Source: Todiramphus chloris collaris (taxonomy: Eukaryota; Chordata; Aves; Coraciiformes; Alcedinidae). From it: DNA of 64,000 nt. The notes under the pieces were generated by a model, which was not told the DNA's origin, did not search any database, and saw nothing but the letters and a program-made list of their open reading frames with translations. The translations under genes were made by a program, and so were the position numbers. Location: the NCBI GenBank assembly GCA_025345505.1, contig JANVCC010000014.1:278559-342558 (forward strand). The letters run 5' to 3'. This document shows positions 1 to 11,657 of the stretch, piece after piece; positions within the stretch are counted from its first letter, which is position 1; every line of letters begins with the position of its first letter.

Positions 1-304
1 GGCGTGTGTTTTTGTTTGTTTGGTTTGTTTCTTTGTTTTATGTTGGAATTCCAAAGCAAATAAGTGAACTTTGACTTTTTTTTTTTTTTATGGCACTCCA
101 CAACAGGATTGCACCAAGTTGCCACTTTCTTATTAAACTGGTGCATGTACTTGGACCAGTGCAGATGACAAATAAATTGTGCTTATTATCTATTTATTTG
201 ATTTTCCTAATATGTCTTGTGGTAAATTGCCTCTGACCACAGCTCTCATCTTCATGGTTAGATTTCAACAGAACATGTTTTCATCCTTCTACCTGACTTC
301 GTCA
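1..304. other. Unassigned AT-rich sequence
   Basis: No gene seen. The first 45 bases are a T/G-rich run built from 'tttg' steps, and a T tract lies near position 80. The stretch ends where the 3' end of a CR1 element begins. Confidence 0.6.
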
Positions 305-930
305 TTGAATCATACAATAGCAGGTTGGAAAGGACCTCAAGGATCATGTAGTCCAACCTTTTAGGGTAAACTATATATATATATATGTATAATTTAAATG
401 AGATGGCCTATCACTCTACCAAGCTGAATCTTAAAACTGTACAGTGTGTGGAAATCCACCACTTCCCTTGGAAGATTATTCCAATGTCTAATTGTTCTCA
501 TGGTGAAAGATTTTCTTCTGGAGTCCAATTGGAATCGCCCCAGGAGTAACTTGTACCCATTATCCCTTGTCTATTCCATGTGACTCCTTGTAAAAAGTGA
601 GTCTCCATCTTCCTGGTATTCATCTTTTATGTACTGGTGCATGGTAATAAAGCGTACCTTAAGCCTTCTCTTCTCAAGGCTGAGCAGACCAAGTTTTCTC
701 AGCCTTTCTTCACATGGCAGGTCTTCCAGTCTTCTAATCGTCCTCGCGGACATTCTCCAGACCTTCTCCAGCCTGTCTGCATCTTTTTTGCATAATGGGG
801 ACCAAAACTGAACACAGTACTCAAGATGTGGTCTGAACAGTGCTGAGTAGACTGGGATAATGACTTATTCATCTCTGCTGGTGACGCCCTTCTTAATGAA
901 ACCTAGCATCCTGTTGACTTTCTTTGCTTT
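305..930 (-). mobile_element. CR1 retrotransposon fragment, 3' part, minus strand
   Basis: A non-LTR retrotransposon remnant read on the minus strand, so its 3' end is at the left. The conserved CR1 3' block is present (ggttggaaaggacctcaagg, then 'tagtccaacc'). It is followed by the 3' UTR and the end of the ORF2 protein. Minus-strand translation of about 571-753 gives a typical CR1 C-terminal stretch (RRLEDLPCEERLRKLGLLSL). The copy is 5' truncated near 930, where similarity to the other CR1 copies stops. A short TA run (about 372-386) interrupts the otherwise collinear 3' UTR. Stops and indels break the frame, so it is dead. It shares diagnostic wording ('taacttgtacc', 'ttccatgtgactccttgta') with the copy at 60.2 kb, so the two probably belong to one older CR1 subfamily. 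Confidence 0.9.
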
Positions 931-2847
931 ACTTATATGGAAAACCATCCATTTTCTTCATTTTCACTTTTAATATTTGCCTCTTAGCTACTCTTTCAGA
1001 AATGCTTTAATTTTTCTTTTTCCATTTATTTGGTGCTTATTTATACATACATGTGAAAGCCATTCTTGAACTTCTGACTCACGCCAAAGGCTGCAGCTTC
1101 AGTGAATAACAGACGCAAATATGAATAAAGGGGGAAGAAAAGCTTATTCCTTACAGTAAAACATGTCTGGTCAAAAACCCCTAATTCCCAATCACTATTT
1201 ATTTACCACATTTCTGGAAGAGGCTCCATCAAGCTACTCAGATGCTTGGTTTGAGCCATTAGCTAAATCTTCAACAGGTGTGATGATCTTCTCTTTGGAG
1301 ATACTGAAGTCATTTGACAGATCCCTGACAAATTCCAGAGTTCACTACTCTTCCTAACCTCTGGTTAACGACATAAAAAACGATCAGCATCATTAGAAGT
1401 CTATAGCCACTCATATTACTATGCTCCACTTAGGTAACACAACAATAAAAAGCTGCACAGAGTTCTTATTTCCAGCACGACAAGCAAGCTCATCACACGT
1501 TTGTTACTATAGCACAGAAGCAAAAACAAAGCTTCAAAGCTTGTAATAACACAAATGTTCCATAAGAGTTTTCCCATACGCAACACAATACAATAATATT
1601 TCTCAACATCTTTTTTTTTTTTTTTTTTTCCTTTAGGAATCATTGTTTTCCTTTTAAGTCATATTAGTGTCAAGGGAAGGGATCTCTGCATCCTCAATTC
1701 ACAAGACTGTCAGTGTGTCGCAACAACTAGAAGCAGATAAAGATATTTTTCTTTGCCTTCCATAGATATCTTGAACTTTTCCTTCATAGCCAAATATTAA
1801 GGAAGGAGTAGGGGTAGTCAGAATATGATGCACACATGCCTATATGCACAAAGGAAAGATATTTTCTACATATTTCAGTTTTTCTGCAGTCAGACCTTCA
1901 CAAACTGGCAGCTATGATGTCTGCAGAGACAGAAATTAAAAATGCTGCCACATACCATGTCTCTCAATAAAATCTAGATGCAAATTTTAAACCATTCACA
2001 TTCTTTCTATTAAAATCTGTATTGTGCTAAGTTATGAATACATTTTGTAAGCAAATCTGTTCCTATGAGACTGCACACACAGAACAATAAAGTCTTTTGT
2101 GTCTAAGCTGACAGTTCATGGCCAGTTTGTATGAACTAGTGTGGCAAATATTTTTCTTTACGCTTGAATTCTCAATGGCAAAATTAAACATATTTTCCCT
2201 TTCTTGAGTAAAGTTCATATAGTTTCAGTAAGTATTTAGAGGGATCTTTATTTGAATAGTGAAAGTAATTCCACTTAGAGAACTTGCAACCCACACAGAT
2301 TTAGTGAGACTTTGTTACCCTTCCAGAACCTTTATTTTTCATGCTAGCCCAGATACTTACAATATCCTGCCTCATTTCTGTAAAAATATGGGATTTCCAT
2401 CTATTCTGAGTGTGGCTGATAATATGACTTCAATGTATATAGCTTAAAAGACTGAGTGACCTATCAAATCATCAAAATGCAATAGAATATTAGGAATTGA
2501 ATAACCTGTCAGCAGTCACTGAGCATGTACAACATGAATGGAAACCATTTTTTCTGCAACTGCAAAATGAATTACTGTTAGTAGCTTCAAAGCATCTTTT
2601 AATTGCTAGTGTTTATTTTCCGTAGTGAAGGCCAGCATAAAATATCTAAGTCATAGTGCCATTTTGGAAAGCTGATTGTAAGTCATCTTCATCAGAAAAC
2701 AATGGAGAAATAATATATTTAAAATATAGACATTTCTTTGCTTATTTCTTTTTTAAAGTTAAGACAGACAGGACACTTCAATGTTTCATACACTGTGAAA
2801 CAGTTACATTTGTTGTGTTTATCCTATGGTGAATGGTTAGGCTTCTT
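931..2847. other. Unassigned intergenic or intronic sequence
   Basis: AT-rich unique sequence with no supportable exon. Short open frames here (for example 1163-1357) show no recognisable domain. A 19-base T run at 1611-1629 is the only obvious simple repeat. Confidence 0.5.
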
Positions 2848-3643
2848 TCTCCTGGCTTGAGTAAGAAAAGAACTAACTCAGTTCAGTGATTTTACTTTCC
2901 AGCTCAGTTCTTCAAACTAACTGCACTGTCTGAATTCAGCAGCCTGTTCTCACAGGCAGTGTCTGCTTCTAGCAGTGATAACACCCCATGTTAGTTAGTT
3001 ACCAAGTTAGTATCAAGTTAGTTAGTACCAAGGTTTGGTGTGTAGACCAAGGCCACTGCTGGACCTTGTGTACCACATTGGAGGGTGCGGCAAATAAAAG
3101 GCTGCACCTGCAGGGAGGACCATCCAGAACATGTGACCCCATACTGACCAATGAGGGATTCCAGCCCATAGACGTCATATAAAGCTGAGGGACCACAAGG
3201 GTGAAGACTTCGGCTCAGGTCTTTTTCTGGTTTCTTCCTCTCTTCTTCAATATCCAGCATCCAAGGAGGCCTCTGTCCATTCTGCCTTCAATCCTGATCT
3301 GTGTGTTCCCGAATCCAGTACCAGAATCCAGCTCCTGAACACAGTTCCCATCTACTGCCGGGGACAGCCTACAACTCTCCTGGTGCCTGCTCCACAGCAT
3401 CAGTGGTGATGGTGATGTAATTGCTATTGGGTGGGATTGGATTCAATACTGGTTTTGTATATATTTGTATACATTCCATTTTTATTATTATTTTCATTTT
3501 CATTAAAGCTGTTCTAGTTTCCTTCCCTAATTGCTGAGTCTCTCTTCCTTATTCCCTTTCTCTTCCCCTTTGGGGAGGGAAGGGGGTTAACAGAGAGTGT
3601 CTGTTATAGATCTAGCAAGCTGCCATGACCTTAAACTGTGACA
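2848..3643 (+). mobile_element. Solo LTR, family 1, copy A
   Basis: A solo long terminal repeat of an endogenous retrovirus-like element, one of four related copies in this window (the others start at 4106, 14022 and 35105). Orientation is + because a TATA box (TATAAAG, 3178-3184) comes before an ATTAAA polyadenylation signal (3502-3507). A CRE-like GACGTCA (3171-3177) abuts the TATA box, and a CCAAT motif lies about 30 bases upstream. The right end is ...TGTGACA; the left end matches the TGTCCTGG start of the other copies with one change. The flanks ttctt / ttctc look like a 5-base target duplication with one mismatch. A local expansion of 'agtta' at about 2990-3035 is specific to this copy. 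No internal retroviral genes are attached. Confidence 0.85.
3171..3184 (+). promoter_or_regulatory. CRE-like site and TATA box of LTR copy A
   Basis: GACGTCA runs directly into TATAAAG. The other copies keep the TATAAAG, but their CRE position has become acgtcat, tgtcaca or tgacata. This is the old U3 promoter of the LTR; whether it works today cannot be told from sequence. Confidence 0.5.
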
Positions 3644-4105
3644 TTCTCGTTTCTAGTTCCCTGTGAAACAATGATTGTTTCAGTACATATTGTCCACATT
3701 TCAGCTGGATAAATCTTACAGGATATCAATAATTATATAAGTAAGTCTTATCTTTTACCTGAGATGTTTTTCAACGGTTAATCACAAATAAATTGACAAA
3801 TTGTTTTCAAAAGTATAGATTGTCTCTGATTTTCATTACTCAGAGCATTCAGAATTTTACGTCAAATATGGTAAGACACACGAAGAAATTTAGTAACTGC
3901 AGAACTCAAATGTGTAGAAGTTCTATGTGTATACAGGCAGATGGGTGTTTACACATATTTCTGTAATTTGTCAGGTAGTATTTTTGTTTTTGTTTTGGAA
4001 CAGCTATATTTCATATGGAATATTGTACCACAGCATGATACTAAACCCTCAAAAATTAATGCAGGCAAATGTAAGAAAACTGTAAATCAAACAGAACTAT
4101 ACTCT
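3644..4105. other. Unique spacer between two related LTRs
   Basis: 462 bases of AT-rich sequence. A primer binding site would be expected directly after a 5' LTR, and there is none here. There is also no retroviral coding sequence, so the flanking LTRs do not look like the two ends of one provirus. Confidence 0.6.
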
Positions 4106-4894
4106 TGTCTTGGTTTGAGTGAGAACATAATTATTTCTGTTCAGTGATTTTACTTTTCAGCTCAGTTCTTCTACCTAACTGCACTTCCTAAAGTTAGCAG
4201 CCTGTTCTCACAGGCAGTGTCTGCTTCTAGCAGTGAGAACACGCCATGTTTAGAGTTACTACCAAGTATTGGTGTGCAGCCCAAGGCCACTGCTGGATCT
4301 TGTGTACCACACTGGGGGGTGCAGAAAGTGAAAGGTCACACCTGCAGGGAGGAGCAGACAGGACAGGTGACCCTAAGCTGACCAACTACAGATTCAAGCT
4401 CATATACGTCATACTTGGTATAAAGCTGAGGGATCTGGAGGATCTGTGGCTCTTCTCCCCTCTTGGGCTGCTTTGCCAGCTTTGCTTGGCTTGGCTGAGG
4501 TCCTCTTTCGGTTCCTTCCTCAGAGCATCCAAGGAGGACTCTGTCCATTCTGTCTTCAATCCTAATCTGTGTGTTCCTGAATCCAGCTCCTGAACACAAC
4601 TCCTGTCTGCTGCGGGCCCCAGTCTGGGACTCTCCCTGTGCCTGCTCCACAGCATCAGTGGTGACAGTGATGTAATTATCATCAGGGGGGTTGAGTTCAA
4701 TACTTGTATATATTTGTATATATTCAATTTTATTATTATTAATTTCATTTTCATTAAAGCTGTTCTATTTTCCTTTTCTAATTGCTAAGTCTCTCTCCCT
4801 TATTCCCTTTCCCTTCCCTTGAGGAAGGGAGGGGGATTAACAGAGAGCATCTCTTACAGGTCTAAGGTGGCCGCCCTGACCCTAAACCATGACA
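4106..4894 (+). mobile_element. Solo LTR, family 1, copy B
   Basis: The second copy of the family, collinear with copy A over its full length. It begins TGTCTTGGTTTGAG and ends CCATGACA, with TATAAAG at 4419-4425 and ATTAAA at 4753-4758, so it is + oriented. The flanks actct / aatat match at only three of five bases, so a target duplication is not convincing. The open frames of 100-120 codons inside it on both strands recur at the same place in the other copies and are by-products of the LTR, not genes. Confidence 0.87.
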
Positions 4895-5933
4895 AATATT
4901 TTATGGTATTTTATACCTTGTTCCATCATCTTTTATGTTAAAAGAGCATAGCATTTGGCATGTCAGTCTGGAAACAAAATTTAAAAATAACTTGGCTTTC
5001 TTCCTCAGAGAAGACAGAAAAATATAGGCAGACTTGATTATCTGGACTATCTATCAGAGTCTGAATTTAAATTTTTTGATTAATGATTTTTTTTTGTATG
5101 GAAGCAATGCTGTGAGATCAGTAGATGGATATATCCATGCACAGTTCCTTTTTCCTTATCATAGTTTATTCTTTAAATTTATTAGTCCATTTCAGTCACA
5201 TTAAATCATCTCTTCAGGCATTAAGAACATTTCTGGATTAAATTTCTGTCTGCACAGAAAGAACAGGCTGTATCTGAACCACACTACTGGCACCTAAAAT
5301 GAAGAAGGTCATCAGTGTTCTTTAAAGTGAAAAGAAGAAGAAGAAGAAAAAAAGCAGATGTAGAAAAGCAAATGGTTTGGAAATTTCATTATTGGTAGAC
5401 AATTTTTGATAACACCAGGATGAGATAAAAAGACAAAAAAAAAGGTGTTTCATGCTCATATTAGCTTAGCTATCTGTTACAGAGCACCAAGGAAAAAAAA
5501 AAAAAAAAAAAAGAAAAAAACCCCATCGCAGTAGTTAACATGAATCTGTGTTGATTGAAATTCCAGGATTAATGAGGAAAACTACACTTTAAGTTTCTAT
5601 TTATTAAATACACATATGCAATTGCAATAATGGCTGCAGTACAGAGAGATTAACATCACTGAAAACAGAAAACACTGTGGAAACCCTTGTGTACTGTGAA
5701 GATGCCACATGTGGTTGCAATATAAAGAACAAACTCCTAGACATCACCAGTGACTGTTTCATACTCTAACTGGCCTGCATCCCATTTCAGAAAATTAAAA
5801 TATTTGACCAGTTTTCAATAGCACCCAGGATCTTGTTCAAAATGCAACAGATGAAGGGGTTGCCATTACATTGATTCAACAAACTCACAGGCTCCAAAAC
5901 GAAAAAAAAATTAATTAACATGACAGTAATAAG
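4895..5933. other. Unassigned AT-rich sequence with A tracts
   Basis: No gene seen. It contains a GAAGAAGAAG run near 5333-5346 and a 20-base A run at 5493-5512. Confidence 0.5.
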
Positions 5934-5939
5934 GTGATT

Positions 5940-6345
5940 GACATAAAAATAAGAAAACTTGTTAAAAAGAGGCTAAAAAAAGCAAGGTATACTAACACAA
6001 TTAAGGAGGTCATACTAGAACCAGGAAGTCAAAATATACCAACCAACAGAGTCCTGAGAAGGAGCAAAAGAAAGCTGTCAGGACTAAACAGCAGGATAAG
6101 GGAAGAAGGTTCTTAGAAGAAAAACAGCATCACTGAAGAAGCTGAAGTCCTGACAACATATAGAAAATAAAAAGGCTCATAAACTTGGCTAGATGAAATA
6201 TGCAAATGCAATAAAGCAGGCCAAAAAAAAAAAAGAAGAGATTTCAAGGAACAATTAGTAAATGGAACAAAAAATTGTAATGAATCTTCAAACACTACAG
6301 GAGCCAGAAGTTTGCCAGAGAACTGTTGATGACCAGAAGACAAAT
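5940..6345 (+). mobile_element. Very old CR1-like fragment (linker before the RT domain)
   Basis: The sequence is rich in the lysine-like codons typical of the linker between the endonuclease and reverse transcriptase of amniote CR1/L3-type elements. The stretch 'ggagccagaagtttgccaga' followed by a 'gatgaccag' motif resembles the 'RSRKPARE...DDQ' region of such elements. Several frameshifts and stops break it. The call rests on pattern memory, without alignment. The alternative is unrelated A-rich sequence. Confidence 0.4.
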
Positions 6346-8730
6346 TCAGACACAAACTCTCATTATCCTACATTCTTCTTGCTATTGTTTGTTGCCTCTG
6401 TACAATGTGGTTAAATTCGCATTTTAGACAGTTTTTATCTGCATGAGAAAGACAACTGTGTTTTTATAATACTCCTTGACAATGAGCAGAGACTGAATAA
6501 CTGATTAGTTTTTGCCAAATCACAAAATCTTTATATTTTTTCATTTATTGAAGCTTCATTCTAGGTATTTCAAAACTGATCTTTCCTCCTGAAAAATGTA
6601 TTGAATATTAAGACTAAATTCATAATGTTTTTTCTATACTTGATGAAGACTGAGAAGTATTACAAACTGGAGGAGATGAATATTTGCTCACTCATTATTA
6701 ACTCTACTCAGGGACATGTTTCTTCCTGCACTCTTATGACTTATTCTTCCCTCCCTTTCTCCCTTTCTCCTTTCTCCTTTCCTACAGAAAATCAATATAA
6801 ATTAAAATAGAATGAATATATCACTGATACATTCCTACAAATGGCTTAACTGTTCAGCTGATGTTGATTAATATGGAGCTTGAGGTAAATAATTTCTGAA
6901 AAATACGAGACAGTCTGACCTAGAGAAACTAGCATGCCTACATTTCTGACATAATTACAAAAGAAAGTACTTATGTCTAGCATCATTTGTTAAAGTAATC
7001 TTTATCTGTGGTCATAAATAAATTTAATTAAATCAATACCTATTCTCCTCCCTCTTGTGATGTGGTGTAGTAAATGTGAGGGTCAGTGATCTGGGGGGAA
7101 TGCCTGATCCACCCTTGAATTACTATATAGACTAAGGGCAGATTTGCCCAAATCTTGCAAGAACCAGTGTTTGATATCACACGAGTCTCTAGGGCAGATT
7201 ACATATTGGATATCAGCACTGGTGAGGGAAGACCTATTCCTTTGTTTTATTCTAAAAGCTGATGTTCCATTTCCTTGACTAAAAGACCTTCAACAGGAGA
7301 CTGACCTGCTTCAGCTCTTTACAGCATGGATGGGAAAGCTGCACAGAGTGAGCTGAGAGCTATCATGATGCTGCTTTATGATTTATTGGTGCTTGACATT
7401 CGTCTGTGACTGTGGGCTAATTTTGTTTACATTTCTAAGAAATTTGACATTATACCAACACACTTCACTCATTTGTCATATCAATATTCCTTTTCCATTC
7501 ACTTTGGTTATAAAGCTGAAATTAAATCAGTATGGACCTCCCATATTGTCAAAATACCCTGCAGGATACATAAAACTGACAGTTCTGTCTCTAGTTTGAA
7601 TTCAAGGATGACAAAGAGGATGTCCTGCATCTCAGATGCTTGTCTCTATCACTAAGCTATTTGCTGTTTTAAGAAGGACTTCAAAGTGTTTTCAAGCAAA
7701 AAGCTTCAGAGATCCTTGAGTTCATTGTAATGTAGACCATGAGGATATTTTCAAGTCCTCAAAGCTTTCACTACAAAAGAAAGTGGTTTAACATCTACTT
7801 TGGATTAATAGCTCATTATTGTTGCAACAATAATATTGGTTTTGTTCCCTTTTCTTTCCACTGGTAAATATGAGTCTTCTGGTCTAGATGCAAGAGGGAG
7901 AAATTCAGAGGCAGTGTGTGAAGTCCATTCCAGCAACAGCTGGCTTATGGAAGGAATAGGGACCTAAAAATTTCTGTCTCACTCACTTGAGTGAGAGAAA
8001 AAAAAAAAGAGTATAATCCCTCAATATGTTTTAATGTTTAAATTTCATTTTAGAAAGTCAAATTAGATGCTTGGTCCAGTTGTAACAGAAGTTCTTGAAT
8101 TTAAGGCAGTCACTATTGAAGCATTAGGCAGTTCAGAAGCAAGGTGCAGTCATGAAAGCCAGAACCATCACCTGTTTCTGGCGGACACGTTCACCCTCTT
8201 TGTCTCCATTGTCACTATCACTGGCATAAGGAAGCCTAGTTTTGCCTTTTAGTTTTATAAGAAAATAACTCGTGAGAACAATTTAACTTTTCCGATTACA
8301 TGAGGGGCAGAGATTTTCATAGGTTTGTTTTCTGGGAAGCCTAACAGAGTAGAAATACTAATAGTAACAGCTGTGTGGAAAGTAGAAAGTATGCAGTAAA
8401 TATTGGCATGAATACAGCTTAAAGTAACTATTTGGCGATGCATTGTTACTATCTCATGGCAAAGACACTGAAAATTTTTTGTTTAAATGTTTATGTAGGG
8501 ATGAGCAGTAAGTCCTATGGTGTACAGATTATCTCATTTTTTATTCTTTTCTGAGGTGCATATGAATTATCCACAACAGTCTTCATGCAACACCTAGTCC
8601 ATCAGATGTAAAGCTGACAGTTTCTTGATGACCTTTCAACACCCCTGACTAGGACAGAGCAAATTGATTCTCTGTTGGCTATTCAAACAGCCACTGGGAA
8701 AAAGGAAAGAAAAAAAAAAAAAGAAGAAAG
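6346..8730. other. Unassigned intergenic or intronic sequence
   Basis: No supportable exon, RNA gene or recognised repeat. There is a short CT-rich run near 6750-6785 and an A run at about 7998-8010. Open frames are short and look random. Confidence 0.5.
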
Positions 8731-8816
8731 AAGAGAAGAGAAGAGAAGAGAAGAGAAGAGAAGAGAAGAGAAGAGAAGAGAAGAGAAGAGAAGAGAAGAG
8801 AAGAGAAGAGAAGAGA
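8731..8816 (+). repeat. (AAGAG)n pentanucleotide microsatellite
   Basis: About 17 copies of AAGAG without interruption, preceded by an A-rich run and imperfect GAAGA units from about 8700. The strand is all purine. The Glu/Arg/Lys-rich 'proteins' read across it are artefacts of the repeat. Confidence 0.97.
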
Positions 8817-11139
8817 CCAACAAACCAACGGCACTCAAGTATAATCAGTTTTCATGGTTTGTGCTCAGAAATATTTTATTACCTTAAAATATTGTTCTTG
8901 CTGCCAGGACTGGAAACAAATTACTGTAAAAACATGTGTGGATGAGCAGGATTAATAGGTTTTTTTGGTGAAGAATTTCTTCTAGACATTTTTTACTTGA
9001 ATAAACAAGGATTGCATTGACAGAGTGGTATTGATTTAATATATTTGGAGTGCAGAAGATGAAAGCAAAATTAGTGCTGCAAGTAAGCAAAGGCATTATG
9101 GCTTGTAAATTGAGCACAGGTGTAACACCCTTAATTATAGTTTTATTACCTTTATTATAACAGGAGTTAGCAGATTGGGGAAAATTTACATCTTTCTCCA
9201 TTAACTTCTCAAGTGAAACAAATTACACTTTTCTCAGAAGACAGACCAATAAAAAACCAGACTTTTCATAAGAAAAGGAGTGCATGAAAAACTAGTATTC
9301 AAGTACAAACCTTTAGTAGATGCTGAGGCTGCAAAATAACCATTCCTCAAAGCAAATGATGACCACCTGTGTTTAGTTTTCCAGAAATAACTGCATCCCA
9401 CCAGACAGCATTTATGAACAAAATGTGATTGAGAAGCTAATCATTGAGTAGTTATTTACTACGACCTTCACCTCTGATAAACCCCCCCCCATTTCTGAGC
9501 TACATTCGTTTATTCCAGGTCTTGGCCTAGGTACACAGTTTGCCCCTGCCTTGGCCCCACCTCACCATGAGACTTAGATGCAAATAAAAGCACCTACTTA
9601 ATGCCTTAGATTTTGTAGGAATGAAACATGTGAGGGTGGCCCAATCTGGGAGCCATGGGGCACTCCAAGGAGTTTCCAGTGCCCTGTAACATGCTCCAAT
9701 ATGTACATTTCAAGACAAACTTTACAGTGAAGTACCACTGGCAAAAGGAGATGAAAGCTCAGAGTCTTTGTGGAGTTATCATTTATTGTAGTGTTTCATC
9801 TCAACTCCACCCTAAGAGTCGTGGACTAACTGACTGGTCTTTTGTCTCTGTTTCTGAAGTGGGATAAACATATTTAAGGTGTCCTCATTACTATCCAAAA
9901 CTCCTTTATATTTATGCCAAGTGAGTTTCACAGAGCCATCCATATACCTGAACCATTCCATTGCCTGATAGGCAACATCAGTGGTCTGACCTACCACATA
10001 AGGAAAAAGTATTAAGTCTACAACCACTGCTATATGGGTTCAGAATCTAATTTTTTTTTACTTAGTTCCTCACAGTTTCTGTAAATTGTTATAGTAAACT
10101 GTCAAATTAATTACAATGTAGTCTGGCTGAAGTGAATCCTGAGATTTCTTTTCCTTGCCACCCATCACTTCTTGCAATCATTTCATCATATATACCTCAT
10201 GAATTATTTCACTATGCAGGTCTCCCTCCAGCTCTGGTCCATTCTGTCATAATATGTTTTGAGAAATTGCTGCTGCCTTCATATAATTACTACAGTGACT
10301 TTTTTCCCCTTCTCCAAAAATTCTTTGGCTCAACTGCAAGGTTCTTATTCCAGAAGAGATGCATGCATAATTTAAAAGAGAAATAGTGTTACAGAACAAT
10401 CCCAGATTTATTTCAATCATGACGTAAAAAAGTCAGTCAAGAAAATAAAACTTTGCACATGATACTTCTGTGGATGTGAATGGCTTGAGACAGTGAAGTA
10501 TCAAAACTGAAGCCTTCATTATAGATATTTACAGCCCATTCCATGTACTAAACATTATTCTTGAATTTTGTATTGAAAGGGGGATGGAAATAGAAAATGA
10601 ACAAATTTTTGCCATTTTTAATTGTTTTCTTTATCTTCATCATGTGGAAAGGTGAAGTAATTTAATATGGTTAGTTTTTATCAGCTTACAGGAGAACTGG
10701 TTTTCATCAAGTCCATACACATTTTGCTTTTGGGGGAAAGATGGGACTTTCAGGAGATGAGACAGGTTATGGCAGATCCTATAAGAGATCCAAAAGAGAC
10801 AGAATCCATATAGCTAATGATATTTTTATTCCATGAAATTCTTATATATATTTTCCAGGCCACATTTATTATATGTAATTCCATATGAATGTTTTTAACA
10901 TCACATTCTGGCATGGTGGGGGGAGTAAATCTGTCAATATAAAATGAGCACATATGAAACTAGTTTCCCTGTAGAGGACTTATTGTTTATACTTCTAGTG
11001 GGTGTTATATCCCTTCATCTTAAAAAGCACCATTACTTTTTCCACATCTTTTTTATTTTAGTCTGTCTGTGCCACAATCTAGCACTACCAAAGATTTCTC
11101 ACAGTGATTTTTAAGATTAAAATATTTTTCTTCTTTTCT
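8817..11139. other. Unassigned intergenic or intronic sequence
   Basis: No gene defended. A 10-base C run lies near 9482-9491. A minus-strand open frame at 9812-10027 (71 codons) has an ordinary-looking composition but no domain that I recognise. Confidence 0.5.
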
Positions 11140-11657
11140 TGTTTAACCCTAGTGAGCAGCTCAGCACCCCCACTTACTCACTCCCATCGCCAGGTGAAGA
11201 AGACAACCAGAAGGGTGAAAGTAGTAAGAAAACTCATGGGTTGAGATAAAGACAGTTTAATAGTCAAAGAAAATCTGCGTAGACAAGCAAAGCAAAATAA
11301 TTCATTCACTGCTCCCCAACAGCAGGCAGGCATTCAGCCATCTCCCTGAAAGCTGGGCTCCATCACACATAACTTACTTGGGAAGACAAATATTGTTCAC
11401 TCCAAACATCCACCCCTTCCTCCTTCTTCCCCCAGCTTTTTTGTTGCTCTATGGGACAACCCTTTGGTCAGTTGGGATCATCTGTCCCAACTGAGGGGTG
11501 TGAGAAGCACAAAAGGCCTTGCATCTGTGAAAGCGCTGTTCATCACTAACTAAATCATCCCTGTGTTACCAACACTGTTTCGGTCTCAAAACCAAAACAC
11601 AGCACCATATGATCTACTATGAAGAAAATTAACTCTATCCCAGCCAAAATCAGAACA
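11140..11657 (-). mobile_element. Solo LTR, family 2, minus orientation, shortened
   Basis: It resembles the abundant avian ERVL-type LTR whose minus-strand 5' end reads 'gctgggatagagttaatttt'. Here the + strand has its complement near 11630-11650 (attaactctatcccagcc). The other end carries the expected 'tgggttgagataaagacagt' block, with a minus-strand ATTAAA signal at 11256-11261. The copy is 518 bases, shorter than I remember for the family (about 700). The promoter region that usually has a TATA box is altered (about 11430-11450), so part has been lost. No clear target duplication is seen. The family name rests on memory. Confidence 0.8.

Noticed and set aside
4246-4754. Open frames of 104-122 codons on both strands, with counterparts at 14.1-14.6 and 35.3-35.6 kb
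   Set aside because: They recur because the same LTR recurs; they are by-products of the repeat.
2848-4894. Two LTRs as the ends of one provirus
   Set aside because: The 462-base spacer has no primer binding site or retroviral coding sequence, and copy A has its own likely target duplication.
8664-8945. Glu/Arg/Lys-rich proteins of 70-93 residues
   Set aside because: They are translations of the AAGAG microsatellite.
9812-10027. 71-codon minus-strand frame that looks somewhat protein-like
   Set aside because: No family recognised and no supporting context.
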